Source of the DNA: G963664115 sp965263045
GTDB lineage: Bacteria; Acidobacteriota; Terriglobia; 20CM-2-55-15
Reading direction: 5' to 3'
NCBI GenBank assembly: GCA_965263045.1
Contig: CBDHGK010000041.1
Coordinates: 4,030,001 to 4,094,000, forward strand
DNA length: 64,000 nt
Below are positions 27,227 through 36,751 of this stretch, one piece after another. Below the pieces are notes generated by a model. That model searched no databases. It was not told the origin of the DNA and was given only the letters and a program-made list of their open reading frames with translations. Positions within the stretch are counted from its first letter, which is position 1; the number at the start of each line of letters is the position of its first letter. Position numbers and translations under genes: made by a program.

Positions 27227-28120
27227 GTGACGACCACGATAGAACACGAGCTGACGGTCAAGGATTTCAAGGGACCGGTCGATCCAGATTGGTGTGCAGG
27301 CTGCGGTGACTTTGGAGTCCTATCTTCTCTTCAAAAGGCTCTTGTCGAGCTTCGAATCCAACCGCACAACGTGGTTACGGTCAGCGGAATCGGCTGCTCT
27401 TCCAACTTGCCCGGCTTTATCGAAACCTACGGGATGCATACACTGCACGGACGGGCGCTCGCTGTGGCCACAGGAGTGAAGATGGCGAATCACGACTTGA
27501 ATGTGGTGGTAACCGGTGGAGACGGAGACGGATTTGGAATCGGTGGCAACCACTTTATTCACACGATGCGCCGGAACGTGGACCTCGTTTACCTGGCCAT
27601 GGATAACCAGATATACGGACTCACCACCGGCCAGACGTCGCCCACTAGCCGCATCGGCATGAAGACCAAGAGCATGCCGTTCGGTAACATCGAAGAACCG
27701 CTCAACCCGATCACGCTGGCGTTGGCTTCCGGAGCGACTTTCGTTGCCCGCGCCTTCAGTGGAGCGCCAAAACACCTGGTCGACCTCATCAAGCAGGCCT
27801 TCGAGCATAAGGGATTTGCTTTTATCGATATTTTCAGTCCGTGCGTGACTTATAACCACGACAACACCTATCCCTGGTTCCGAGAGCGCGTGAAGAAGCT
27901 CGAAGACGAGGAAAGCTACGATACAACGGACTGGCATGATGCGATGCGACGATCGGTGATCTGGGGCGACGAGATATTCATCGGGAAGTTTTACCATCGG
28001 ACCGACCTTCCCTCGCTCGACCAGGCCGAACCGGTACTTGCCGAAGGGGGTCCGATGGCCCACCAACCGCTGCAGCTTGATGCCGAGGTGACGCGGCAAT
28101 TCGTTGCCGAACTGATGTAG
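27227..28120 (+). CDS. korB: 2-oxoacid:ferredoxin oxidoreductase, beta (thiamine diphosphate) subunit
   Basis: A 297-residue subunit. The start is GTG at 27227 after GAGGAG; the ATG two bases before is followed at once by a stop. WCAGCGDFGVL provides two of the Cys of the 4Fe-4S site and GIGCSSNLPGF a third. VTGGDGDGFGIGGNHFIH and MDNQIYGLTTGQTSPTS make up the thiamine diphosphate and magnesium site. Later, SPCVTYNHDNTYPWF carries the remaining conserved Cys. It works with KorA. Together with icd it gives a ferredoxin-linked path from isocitrate to succinyl-CoA, usable in the oxidative direction and in principle reversible. Confidence 0.94.
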   Translation: MTTTIEHELTVKDFKGPVDPDWCAGCGDFGVLSSLQKALVELRIQPHNVVTVSGIGCSSNLPGFIETYGMHTLHGRALAVATGVKMANHDLNVVVTGGDGDGFGIGGNHFIHTMRRNVDLVYLAMDNQIYGLTTGQTSPTSRIGMKTKSMPFGNIEEPLNPITLALASGATFVARAFSGAPKHLVDLIKQAFEHKGFAFIDIFSPCVTYNHDNTYPWFRERVKKLEDEESYDTTDWHDAMRRSVIWGDEIFIGKFYHRTDLPSLDQAEPVLAEGGPMAHQPLQLDAEVTRQFVAELM

Positions 28121-28434
28121 AGACTTTTCAACTGCAGCATCGTCGACTGCAGCATGCAGGATCCGATCATTTCTTGAAACTGACGCGCGGGCTCCGCCTC
28201 TCTACCTTGAATGCCGTCTGTCCGCATCGCGCGACCGGTGCGGATATTATCAATGCGCCTCAACGTTTCCAGTCCTTATCGGCCCCTTCATCTTGATGAT
28301 GACAGGGGGCAAAGGTCGTTCGGCCATCAATGGCCGTATGAACGACCCCGCAGTGTTCAAAAAACCCTGCTACCCCAATTCGCTGTCATTTGACCCCACG
28401 AAAGCATTCATATACCGTGCCGTTGGGCACCCGG
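28121..28434. other. Intergenic region
   Basis: No gene is seen. A short palindrome CGGCCATCAATGGCCG lies near 28320-28336. The ribosome site for the next gene is weak. Confidence 0.4.
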
Positions 28435-29709
28435 ATGACGAACACCCTCAGAATCACACTGACCCTCGGTATCGCCTGGCTGACATCGGGCTGTGAGCAG
28501 ACCCCTGTTGCGGCCTCGCAGCCGGAAGCAACCTACCAAAGAGCCAACGAACCTCAGCAAAGGGACCAGCCCCACGTTCTACTGATATCCCTCGACGGCT
28601 ATCGCCACGACTACACCGATATGTACAACGTGCCGAACCTCAGGCGTCTCGCCGAAGAGGGCGTCCGGGCCGAAAGTCTCATCCCTGTATACCCATCGGA
28701 AACGTTTCCCAATCACTACGGAATCGCGACCGGAATGTATCCGGGCACGCACGGAATTGTTGCGAACGACTTCTTCGACCGTGAACGAGGCGCCCGGTAC
28801 AGCCTGGGCAATACCGAAACCGTGGAAGACGGTTCATGGTATGGCGGCACCCCGCTCTGGGTGGCGGCCGAACAACAGGGAATGGTAGCCGCAAGTTATT
28901 TCTGGGTCGGCTCGGAAGCCGACATCCAGGGCGTGCGCCCGACGTATTACAAACCCTATGACGGGTCGGTATCCCACGCGGAACGCATCGACTCTGTGTT
29001 GGAATGGCTGTCCTATCCAGATGCCTATCGGCCACGCCTGATTACGCTCTACTTTTCCGCGGTCGATTCCGCAGGTCACGCATCCGGAACGACGTCGCCC
29101 GAACTGGGGGCCGCGATCGAACGCCTTGATCGCCAGCTCGGCGCGCTGTTTGATGAGATCGAGACTCTCGAGGCCGAGGTCAACGTCATTGTCGTCTCCG
29201 ACCATGGCATGATCGATCTCGATCCCGGGAAAATTGTGTACCTCGACGACCTCGTCAATCTCAGCGGCGTGCGAGTGATCGGTTCGGGAGCCCATAGCTT
29301 CCTTTACGTCAATGACGGCCTTCGAGAGTCCGAGCTCTTTGCCAGATTGAAAGACCAGGAAGGCAACTACCGGGTTTACCGGAGAGAAGGTACTCCCGGC
29401 GACTGGCATCTCACCCACGACCGGATCGGAGATCTGGTTGTCGCAGCCCAGGCCCCATACTCCATTCGCCTGAGGCGAATGACGGGCAATCTATCCGCGG
29501 CTGCCCATGGCTATGATCCCCGTCTAACCCCCGAAATGGCCGGCATCTTCTATGCGAGGGGCCCGGCGCTCGTCGAGGAAACCACGATTTCAAGTTTTGA
29601 GAACATCCATATTTTCCCTCTCATCATGGATATTCTGGATCTTGAGATCACTGACGAGATTGACGGCAGGCTCAGCGTGCTCGAAGACATCCTGCGGGAG
29701 ACCGATTGA
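28435..29709 (+). CDS. Nucleotide pyrophosphatase/phosphodiesterase family lipoprotein
   Basis: A 424-residue member of the alkaline-phosphatase superfamily, ENPP-like. The start at 28435 gives a lipoprotein signal with lipobox LTSGC; the in-frame ATG 45 bases earlier would spoil the signal. VLLISLDGYRHDY holds the first metal Asp, and PVYPSETFPNHYGIATGMYPGTHGI holds the nucleophile Thr and the Asn. FSAVDSAGHASG and VVSDHGMIDL give the Asp, His, Asp-His set for two metal ions, and AAHGYDPRLTPEMAGIFYARGP the last His. All metal ligands appear to be present. It would hydrolyse phosphodiester or pyrophosphate bonds outside the cytoplasm; the substrate is unknown. Confidence 0.9.
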   Translation: MTNTLRITLTLGIAWLTSGCEQTPVAASQPEATYQRANEPQQRDQPHVLLISLDGYRHDYTDMYNVPNLRRLAEEGVRAESLIPVYPSETFPNHYGIATGMYPGTHGIVANDFFDRERGARYSLGNTETVEDGSWYGGTPLWVAAEQQGMVAASYFWVGSEADIQGVRPTYYKPYDGSVSHAERIDSVLEWLSYPDAYRPRLITLYFSAVDSAGHASGTTSPELGAAIERLDRQLGALFDEIETLEAEVNVIVVSDHGMIDLDPGKIVYLDDLVNLSGVRVIGSGAHSFLYVNDGLRESELFARLKDQEGNYRVYRREGTPGDWHLTHDRIGDLVVAAQAPYSIRLRRMTGNLSAAAHGYDPRLTPEMAGIFYARGPALVEETTISSFENIHIFPLIMDILDLEITDEIDGRLSVLEDILRETD

Positions 29710-30024
29710 ATTTTCTCGCGGCCCGGGCTGGCTCAGCGATGCATGTAAAACGACCTTCGAGCGGAAGGTCTTGCTCGCTCTGATCATCTGTTTAACCTAA
29801 GGCCTCGGCTCCCTCCTCTTTAATGTGAAAGCCGTTCCCCCGCGCGGAGGACCGTGCGGGGCCATATGGGATCGGGGGAAGGCTTGGGTTTCGGCGAACG
29901 AACCGCGAAATCGTCTGCAGCCCCCGGGCAGGTGTCACACACAGATAAACCCACTTCACGGTCCGCGGAGACACGCCATCGGCCAGCCCCGTTCACACCG
30001 GCGGGCACATGCTATAGTCGATTT
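29710..30024. other. Intergenic region upstream of glnS
   Basis: No gene is supported; the long upstream extension of the glnS frame has no motif. The right end holds the -10 box at 30013. Confidence 0.4.
30013..30018 (+). promoter_or_regulatory. -10 box directly before glnS
   Basis: TGC-TATAGT resembles an extended -10 box and ends six bases before the ATG at 30025, so transcription would start at about the start codon itself. No strong -35 box or ribosome site is seen. Confidence 0.35.
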
Positions 30025-31764
30025 ATGGGCACGCCGCACAACGACGAGACGTCTGACCTAAAAGCGCCCGACGAACAGTCCAACCCAGCGATCCCCGTCA
30101 ACTTCATCCGATCTCGAATCAATCAGGACATTGCAACGGGCAAGAATAACGGGAAAGTCCACACCCGTTTTCCTCCTGAGCCAAACGGATACCTGCATAT
30201 TGGCCATGCCAAATCCATCTGCCTGAACTTTGGAATTGCGGCCGAGTACAAGGGGCTGTGCAATCTGCGCTTCGACGACACGAATCCGGTCAAGGAAGAG
30301 GTGGAGTATGAAGAGGCGATCCAGCGCGACGTCCGATGGTTGGGGTTCGACTGGCAAGACCGTCTCTATTACGCGTCGGACTACTTCGAACGACTCTACG
30401 AGTTTGCGATCCAGCTCATCACGAAGAACGCGGCCTATGTCTGTAGCCTGAATGCCGAGCGAATCCGGGAATATAGGGGAACGCTGACCGAAGCCGGGAA
30501 AAACAGCCCGTATCGGGATCGGTCGGTCGAGGAAAACCTGGCCCTGTTCCGCCGCATGCGGGAGGGTGCCTTCGCCGACGGCGAACACGTGTTGCGAGCG
30601 AAAATCGATATGGCGTCCGGCAACCTCAACATGCGGGATCCGACGATCTACCGAATCCGGCATGCGCCGCACTTTAGAGCCGGCGAGCAGTGGTGCATCT
30701 ATCCGATGTACGATTTCACTCACTGCCTGTCGGATTCGATGGAAGGCATCACGCATTCCCTCTGTACGCTGGAATTCGAGGACCATCGTCCCCTGTACGA
30801 CTGGTTCCTGGACCAGCTGAATCTCGATTGCCATCCCCAGCAGATCGAGTTCGCCCGTGGAAACATCAGTTATACGGTCACAAGCAAGCGTAAAATCCTG
30901 CGGCTCATCGAAGAAGGCCACGTCAGTGGGTGGGACGATCCTCGGATGCCGACGATCAGCGGCATGCGTCGGCGCGGCTACACGCCCGAATCCATTCGCC
31001 GCTTCTGGGAAGGCATCGGCGTGGCCAAACGTGACAACACGATCAATATGGCTCAACTGGAACATGCGGTCCGGGAAGATCTCAACCATCGATCGCCGCG
31101 TGTCATGGCGGTGCTCGATCCACTACGGGTCGTCATCGACAATTACCCCGAAGATCAGGTCGAAGAACTCGACGCCATCAACAATCCCGAAGATGAACGC
31201 ATGGGCACACGGAAGGTCCCTTTCTCGAAAGTCCTGTTCATCGAACGTAACGATTTCATGGAAGAACCGCCCCGGAAATTCTTCCGGCTGGCTCCGGGAC
31301 GGGAAGTCCGTCTCCGCTACGGATACCTCATCACCTGCACTCATGTCACCAAAGACTCCGACGGAAAGATCATCGAACTCCACTGCAGCTACGACCCTCG
31401 GACGCGGGGCGGCACCACCCCCGACGGCCGTCGCGTGAAAGCAACCCTTCACTGGGTTTCCGCCGCACACGCCATCGGAGCCGAAGTGCGCCTCTACGAT
31501 CGCCTCTTTACACAGGAAGACCCGGAAGAAGGTCCAGACGCAGATATTACCGCCTGTATCAATCCGACTTCTGTCACGGTGGTGAATTCGGGCAAACTGG
31601 AGCCCTCACTGGCCAATGCAAGATCCGGAGACCGGTTTCAATTCGAGCGAATGGGCTATTTCGCCGTGGACACCGACTCCGTACCAGATGCGCTCGTCTT
31701 CAATCGTACTGTCACGCTGCGGGACGCCTGGGCCAAGATCAAAAAGGCCCTGAAACAACACTGA
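30025..31764 (+). CDS. glnS: Glutaminyl-tRNA synthetase
   Basis: A 579-residue class I synthetase that charges tRNA-Gln with glutamine. The catalytic domain begins with NFIRSRINQDIATGKNNGKVHTRFPPEPNGYLHIGHAKS; the HIGH motif is at 58-61. RFDDTNPVKEEVEYEEAI and the KMSKS-equivalent VTSKRK (about 283-288) follow, then the anticodon-binding beta domains. DPRMPTISGMRRRGYTPESIRRFWEGIGVAK is typical of GlnRS rather than GluRS. The start at 30025 is chosen because residues before it are unrelated to the family. No strong ribosome site is seen, which fits a leaderless transcript. Confidence 0.97.
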   Translation: MGTPHNDETSDLKAPDEQSNPAIPVNFIRSRINQDIATGKNNGKVHTRFPPEPNGYLHIGHAKSICLNFGIAAEYKGLCNLRFDDTNPVKEEVEYEEAIQRDVRWLGFDWQDRLYYASDYFERLYEFAIQLITKNAAYVCSLNAERIREYRGTLTEAGKNSPYRDRSVEENLALFRRMREGAFADGEHVLRAKIDMASGNLNMRDPTIYRIRHAPHFRAGEQWCIYPMYDFTHCLSDSMEGITHSLCTLEFEDHRPLYDWFLDQLNLDCHPQQIEFARGNISYTVTSKRKILRLIEEGHVSGWDDPRMPTISGMRRRGYTPESIRRFWEGIGVAKRDNTINMAQLEHAVREDLNHRSPRVMAVLDPLRVVIDNYPEDQVEELDAINNPEDERMGTRKVPFSKVLFIERNDFMEEPPRKFFRLAPGREVRLRYGYLITCTHVTKDSDGKIIELHCSYDPRTRGGTTPDGRRVKATLHWVSAAHAIGAEVRLYDRLFTQEDPEEGPDADITACINPTSVTVVNSGKLEPSLANARSGDRFQFERMGYFAVDTDSVPDALVFNRTVTLRDAWAKIKKALKQH

Positions 31765-31923
31765 AAGCCTCCGGAACCTGGGCCCTTTCGGACTCCGCGA
31801 TGTCCGCCATCCCAGCCGGGTTCGGCGACGGATAATTTTCCTGTTGAATCTAGAACCGTAGTCATTTAGCATGCCACCCCGCGCAAAAATTGCGGTCCGC
31901 TTCAGAGTCGCTCGATTTCTGGT

Positions 31924-34650
31924 GTGGCAAATGGACATCGGAGGACTCTTCGGACATACCTGACGCACCCCACCCAATCGGTTACGGATCCTGGAGACTG
32001 GGCTAGTGCTCTATCTCTCATTCGTGCCACAGTCGACGGCGTCAATCGCCCGATTGCGGTGGCCGATGAGGATGGAAACATTCTCCTGGCGAACATGAGT
32101 TGGGATGCACTGCATGCGGTCCAGTCCGGCAACATTGGGACCGCGATCAATTCGATTATCACCGCGAGCAACTGGGATATTGACATCGAAGAAACGACTC
32201 GATTCGCCCACGGTTTGAATGCGGTCCTATCAGGTCACCGCGCAGAATGTCGGCTCCCGGCGGGACGCAGTGCTTCCCAGCGCGAGCTGACCGCGATCCG
32301 TGGCCGGCGCCTTCGGGTCGGTCCGGCTGCGGCCATTGTCGTGCTCGAATCCGGCCCTGAAACCCGCGAGAGCGGCCGGGACAAGGACGCGACCGGGACC
32401 AGCACAATCCGGCCGCCCGTCGCGTTTTTCCAATGCGACCTCGAAGGCAGGATCGTTGGATGGAACACCAGCGCGGAGGACCTTTTCGGGCCGAACGAAC
32501 GCGACGCGGTCGGCAAGCACATTTCCTTCGTCTTTGCGCGAAAGGCGCCCCAGTTTCCGGGCAACGAAATCATTGCTACCCTCCGCAACGGCCAAACCGA
32601 AGAAATCCAGGTGCGGATGCAGCGTCATGGCGACACGTTCTTTGGCGGGACAGTGCAGCTGTCAATGCCGTCGGGAGGCGATGGCTCACTGATTCACGGC
32701 CAGGTCTGGCTGACGTCGGAACGCCAGAGGAGTGAGGGTGTCCTGCGCCGGAGTGAAGAGCGCCTGCGATATGCCCTGGAAGCCGCATCGGACGGCCTCT
32801 GGGACTGGGATCTGAAGACGGACGGCGTCGTCTTCAGCGCACGGGCTTCCGAGATCTTCGAAGAAGAAACAGGATTAGATGATATTCGCCCCACCCCAAT
32901 AGCCATGTTGAGATCGCGTATCCACCCCGATGACACAGAAGAACAGCAACGGGTTCTGCGACGGCACCTTAAAGGCCATACGCCCGCGTTCGAGTCCGAA
33001 TGCCGCATTCGAACGGGAGCCGATCACTGGAAGTGGGTGATCGTCAGAGGCCGGGTCACCGAACGCAGCGCATCGGAAGAACCGATGCGCATGATCGGCA
33101 CGATTACCGACATCTCAGAGCGCAAGTTCGCCCAGGAAGCGCTCAAGCGTTCTGAGGAGCAGTACCGGAACCTCTTCGAATACGCCAGCGACGCCGTTGT
33201 CCTCTTTGACCCGGACACCGGCCGCGTCAGGGATGCGAACGAGAAAGCCGGGCAGATGCTGGGATACTCCCTGAGCGAACTCCGCAAGATGGTCTTCCGG
33301 GACCTCCATCCGTCCGATCAATGGGGCCGGGTCGAAAAAGCGCTGGAGCAATCCCGCTCTGGCAACAGCAGCCTGTCCCAGGTCGAGGCCTTGAGCCGCG
33401 ACGGAAAACGCATCCCGGTCGAAGCCAACACCCGCCTGGTCAGTTACGGCGGCCAACAGGTGTATCAGAGTTTCATCCGAAACATCAGCGAGCGGCGGGC
33501 ACTTGAAAAGCAGCTCCACCAGTCGCAGAAGATGGAAACCGTCGGCCGCCTTGCCGGTGGGGTTGCCCACGACTTCAACAATCTGTTGACGGCCATTCAA
33601 GGCTACACGGCGCTGCTGCAGTCGGCCCTGCCCGAAGGGAGTGAAGAGCGCGAGATGACCGAAGAAGTTTTCAGCGCCGTCCAGCGGGCCAGCCGCCTGA
33701 CAACACAGCTACTGACGTTCAGCCGTCAGGAGATACCGAATCCGTTACCGTTGGACCTGAATTCGATCGTCGACAATATGGAGAAAATGCTTCGGCGATT
33801 GATTGGAGAACATGTCGAGTTGGCACCTTCGCTCAGTGAGACAATCGGACAGATCGAAGGAGATCGAAGTCGCATCGAACAGGTCATTACGAATCTCGTC
33901 ATCAACGCGGCAGACGCCATGCCCGATGGCGGCCGATTGACGATTCGAACCGAAAACGTCCACATCGACCAGGAAAAGGCTCGACGGCCCGCGGCCCCCC
34001 ACGAAGGCAGCTACGCCCTCCTTTCGGTCGAGGACGAAGGCCTGGGGATGGATTCGGATACCCTGGCTCAGATCTTCGAACCGTTCTTCACAACCAAGCC
34101 GCGCGGCAGTGGAACCGGTCTGGGTTTGGCGACCGTATATGGCATCGTGAAACAGAGCGAGGGGCATATCAGTGTCGACAGCGAGCCTGGAAAAGGCACA
34201 ACGTTCCGAATCTACCTGCCCGTTCGTGCAGTCAGGCGAGAGCTCCAGCCTATCGATCACCCAATCGATACAGCCCGCTCAGGCAAGGAAACAGTCATGA
34301 TCGTCGAGGATGAACCGGCTGTCCGGCGACTGACGCGCCGATTCCTGGAAGCCGGAGGATACAAGGTTGTTGAGGCCACGGATGTTGGCGACGCGATCCG
34401 CATGGCGAATGGTAGGTCTGAAACCATCGACATCCTGCTGACGGACGTGATCATGCCTGAACTGAGCGGCCCCGAACTCGCAAAGCGACTGCGGGTCCTC
34501 GTTCCCACGCTGAAAGTCCTCTACATGTCGGGCTACCCGGGCGAATTTATCGCCCGCCACGGTGTCTCCAATACCGAAATGGACTACCTCCAGAAACCCT
34601 TCAGCCAGGAATCCCTGAACGGCAAGATGCGGGAAGTTCTCGACGCCTGA
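31924..34650 (+). CDS. Soluble multi-PAS hybrid histidine kinase with C-terminal receiver
   Basis: A 908-residue signalling protein without membrane helices. Three or four PAS-type sensor domains come first: about 30-100, 155-245, 270-400 (ending in GTITDISERKFAQEAL) and 415-530. The kinase core follows: METVGRLAGGVAHDFNNLLTAIQGY with the phospho-His near 549, an N-box VINAADAMPDG, and the ATP lid RGSGTGLGLATVYGIVKQ. A receiver domain (VMIVEDEPAVRRL, DVIMPELSG with the Asp near 840, YMSGYPGE, LQKPF) ends the protein. The GTG start at 31924 is the longest option; no ribosome site decides it. The signal sensed and the output partner are unknown. It is monocistronic and separate from the pilus kinase. 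Confidence 0.9.
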   Translation: MANGHRRTLRTYLTHPTQSVTDPGDWASALSLIRATVDGVNRPIAVADEDGNILLANMSWDALHAVQSGNIGTAINSIITASNWDIDIEETTRFAHGLNAVLSGHRAECRLPAGRSASQRELTAIRGRRLRVGPAAAIVVLESGPETRESGRDKDATGTSTIRPPVAFFQCDLEGRIVGWNTSAEDLFGPNERDAVGKHISFVFARKAPQFPGNEIIATLRNGQTEEIQVRMQRHGDTFFGGTVQLSMPSGGDGSLIHGQVWLTSERQRSEGVLRRSEERLRYALEAASDGLWDWDLKTDGVVFSARASEIFEEETGLDDIRPTPIAMLRSRIHPDDTEEQQRVLRRHLKGHTPAFESECRIRTGADHWKWVIVRGRVTERSASEEPMRMIGTITDISERKFAQEALKRSEEQYRNLFEYASDAVVLFDPDTGRVRDANEKAGQMLGYSLSELRKMVFRDLHPSDQWGRVEKALEQSRSGNSSLSQVEALSRDGKRIPVEANTRLVSYGGQQVYQSFIRNISERRALEKQLHQSQKMETVGRLAGGVAHDFNNLLTAIQGYTALLQSALPEGSEEREMTEEVFSAVQRASRLTTQLLTFSRQEIPNPLPLDLNSIVDNMEKMLRRLIGEHVELAPSLSETIGQIEGDRSRIEQVITNLVINAADAMPDGGRLTIRTENVHIDQEKARRPAAPHEGSYALLSVEDEGLGMDSDTLAQIFEPFFTTKPRGSGTGLGLATVYGIVKQSEGHISVDSEPGKGTTFRIYLPVRAVRRELQPIDHPIDTARSGKETVMIVEDEPAVRRLTRRFLEAGGYKVVEATDVGDAIRMANGRSETIDILLTDVIMPELSGPELAKRLRVLVPTLKVLYMSGYPGEFIARHGVSNTEMDYLQKPFSQESLNGKMREVLDA

Positions 34651-34669
34651 CCCGGGGCGATCCGCTCTC

Positions 34670-34742
34670 CTGCAGGAGCGCTCTGTGAGCGCGCAAAATC
34701 AATTCAATCCGAAAAGCGTGCGGTCGCAGACCCCACCTACAG
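34670..34742. repeat. REP-like doublet, full copy
   Basis: CTGCAGG, hairpin GCGCTC-TGT-GAGCGC, a 25-base spacer, a second hairpin based on GTGCGGTCGCAGACC, then CCTACAG. The same layout as 10314-10379. Confidence 0.7.
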
Positions 34743-34817
34743 CCGGCTCTTTTCTGCAGGGGCAACGGTCCAACGGCAGCCCTGTCAGCCTAGTGGAACG
34801 AAGTGCTGACTGAAATT

Positions 34818-34999
34818 GCTAGCCTGAATTTTTCACGGGTTTTCGTCGCGAAGCGTCGGAGGCGCCGTCAGGGCAAGGCGCGCACGGGGCGGGCGACGGA
34901 GGCGTACTTTACAGTACGTTGAGGAGCCCGACCAACCGCAACGCGGCACTGGCGGGATCCGGCGCTGGAGCAGACAACTCGGTAGAAATGCAGGCTAGC
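34818..34999. repeat. 182-bp repeat with terminal inverted arms (copy A)
   Basis: GCTAGCCTG at 34818 and its reverse complement CAGGCTAGC ending at 34999 bound a GC-rich stretch including TTTCGTCGCGAAGCGTCGGAGGC and TACAGTACGTTGAGG. The match between the arms continues for some bases with mismatches. A diverged second copy lies at 35271. Confidence 0.65.
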
Positions 35000-35225
35000 A
35001 GGCAGTGTCGGGCTCGGAGGAACTCTCGATCGGAGACTGAACGACAAAGAAGGCACGTGGAACGCCCCACTTGGATGGGTCCAGCCCTCCTTGAAGCTCG
35101 GATTCGATCTCATCGAATTCGATCCGGTCTGCGCCGGCCCAGTCGTCTTCATTCCCCATGTCAAAATCGGGCGCGGACGCCCCTGGGGAATCAATCGGGT
35201 AAGGAAACGATACGATTCGGCTCAT
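34995..35225 (-). CDS. Small acidic protein of unknown function
   Basis: A 76-residue frame from an ATG at 35225 with AAGGAA seven bases upstream. It is acidic and Ser/Pro-rich (DFDMGNEDDWAGADRIEFDEIESEL) and has no recognised domain. Its stop codon is supplied by the inverted arm of the repeat at 34818-34999, so the original C-terminus may have been longer. It lies between two copies of that repeat. It could be a real small gene or chance. Confidence 0.4.
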   Translation of the reverse strand: MSRIVSFPYPIDSPGASAPDFDMGNEDDWAGADRIEFDEIESELQGGLDPSKWGVPRAFFVVQSPIESSSEPDTAC

Positions 35226-35270
35226 GTTTCCTTATCGGTAAAACGCCAGTCGAACATTAGCCCGCACTAG

Positions 35271-35436
35271 TCACACGATTTCGTCGCGAAGCATCGGAGA
35301 CGCCGCCGGGAGCAGGCACGTGCCCGGTCCGACACCGCAGGCGCACTTCAGAATACGTCGAGGCGTCCGATCCAGCGCGACCGAAGATTGGCGGATGGAT
35401 CCCCCGCTCTGACAGACAGTTCATGAGAAATGCGAC
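35271..35436. repeat. Diverged second copy of the 182-bp repeat (copy B)
   Basis: Shares TTTCGTCGCGAAGC, TCGGAGACGCCG, the GGCGCACTTCAGAATACGTCGAGG segment, GGCGGATGGATCC and TCATGAGAAATGC with copy A in the same order and orientation, with many changes. The inverted ends are worn. Confidence 0.5.
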
Positions 35437-35524
35437 ACAGCCTCCAGTGAGGCCCTCGTCGGACCAGCCGATCTTGTGCGGACCGGACGGAGGCTGAAAA
35501 AGTCACCACCGGGGGTACGGGCCG

Positions 35525-36700
35525 CTAGCAGACGTTCTGAACACCCTGGGAGGAAGGCGAACCGGTGTTGTCCCTGAAAGCTTCATCGGGGCGACCTGTC
35601 CGACCCGAGAGATCGCGGTTAACGGGCCGCAACGAATCCACGAAAGCCGCCGATGGCTCTCGGACGAAAGTGAGCCGCCGAGCCTCTTCGTCGAGATCGG
35701 CCTGGACGACGTCTCCCAGCTCAATCTGGTCGGTGGCAATCAAGTTGGATAGCGGGAACACGAGGAAGCGTTCGATCACTCGCTTGAGGTGTCGGGCGCC
35801 GTATCGAATGTCTGTCCCTTCATCGACGAAGAAGTTCTTTACACGGTCGGTGCAGTGCAGAATGAATTGCCTGTCCCCCTGGGATTCGAGTACCCGGCCG
35901 CGGACCGCGTCAAGTTCCAATTCCACAATGTCACTGAGATTGGCGCGGGTCAGAGTGCGAAAAACGACGACCTTATCGATCCTGTTCATGAACTCGGGAG
36001 TGAACTTCTTCCGGGCAACCGCAGTCGCGGTTCTGTAGATCTTCTGGTCGATTACCCCGGGATCCTGGAGTTCTCGGGGACTACCCGCGAAACCGATGCC
36101 ACCTTCCATCAGATCACTCATTTCAGCCGCACCCAGGTTCGACGTCATCACAACGAGGGTCTGGGAAAAATCGACCTGGCGATTGTCACCGAGCGTCAGC
36201 GTCCCCTTGTCGAGAACACCCAGCAACAGCTGCCACACCGCATCGTCCGCCTTTTCGATTTCGTCAAACAGGACAAAACTGAGCTTCAGTCTATCCGTGT
36301 GATGCTGGTCGAGCGCCTCCTGAGTCAACAGAGGCGGAGTTTCCCGATGTCCGAGGTACCCGGGAGGCGATCCGACGAGCTTGGCTATCTCGTGGCTGTG
36401 TTGAAACTCGGCGCAATCAATCTTGATGAACGCCCGCGGGCTGCCGAAAAGAATATCGGCTGAGGCTTCCACGACCCGGGTCTTTCCCGAGCCGGTGGGT
36501 CCAAGAAACAACATCGTGCCGACGGGACGACCCGGCGTGTTCATGCCGGCCAGAAAGATCTGGTACATATTGACCATCCGGCGAACAGCGCGTTCTTGTC
36601 CGATCACGCAAGATTGAAGCTGCTGCTCGAACTCCAGGACCGCAGGGCTGCGCGCCTCCGGATCGAGCACAACGGGCTGGGGTTTACTGGCATTCTTCAT
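35525..36700 (-). CDS. Single-module ClpB-D2-like AAA+ ATPase
   Basis: A 391-residue AAA+ protein of the Clp/Hsp100 type. Walker A is GPTGSGKT (67-74), Walker B VLFDE (143-147). GSPPGYLGHRE resembles the pore-loop region, VVMTSNLGA is sensor 1, FTPEFMNRIDKVVVF follows, and RYGARHLKRVIERFLVFPL is the sensor 2 region. These are marks of the second ATPase module of ClpA/ClpB. The N-domain, first module and a ClpP-binding loop are not seen, so it is probably a remodelling ATPase rather than a protease partner. It is 51 bases downstream of the 142-residue gene, in the same operon, divergent from the pilus locus. Its substrate is unknown. Confidence 0.82.
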   Translation of the reverse strand: MKNASKPQPVVLDPEARSPAVLEFEQQLQSCVIGQERAVRRMVNMYQIFLAGMNTPGRPVGTMLFLGPTGSGKTRVVEASADILFGSPRAFIKIDCAEFQHSHEIAKLVGSPPGYLGHRETPPLLTQEALDQHHTDRLKLSFVLFDEIEKADDAVWQLLLGVLDKGTLTLGDNRQVDFSQTLVVMTSNLGAAEMSDLMEGGIGFAGSPRELQDPGVIDQKIYRTATAVARKKFTPEFMNRIDKVVVFRTLTRANLSDIVELELDAVRGRVLESQGDRQFILHCTDRVKNFFVDEGTDIRYGARHLKRVIERFLVFPLSNLIATDQIELGDVVQADLDEEARRLTFVREPSAAFVDSLRPVNRDLSGRTGRPDEAFRDNTGSPSSQGVQNVC

Positions 36701-36751
36701 CGGCCCCCCTTCTGCATCGGAACCCCCAGGGATGACTCCTGGCCCGGCAAC

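Noticed and set aside
25444..28120. Evidence for a reductive TCA cycle from korAB plus icd
   Set aside because: No ATP-citrate lyase, fumarate reductase or other key enzyme is in the window, and both enzymes also serve the oxidative cycle.
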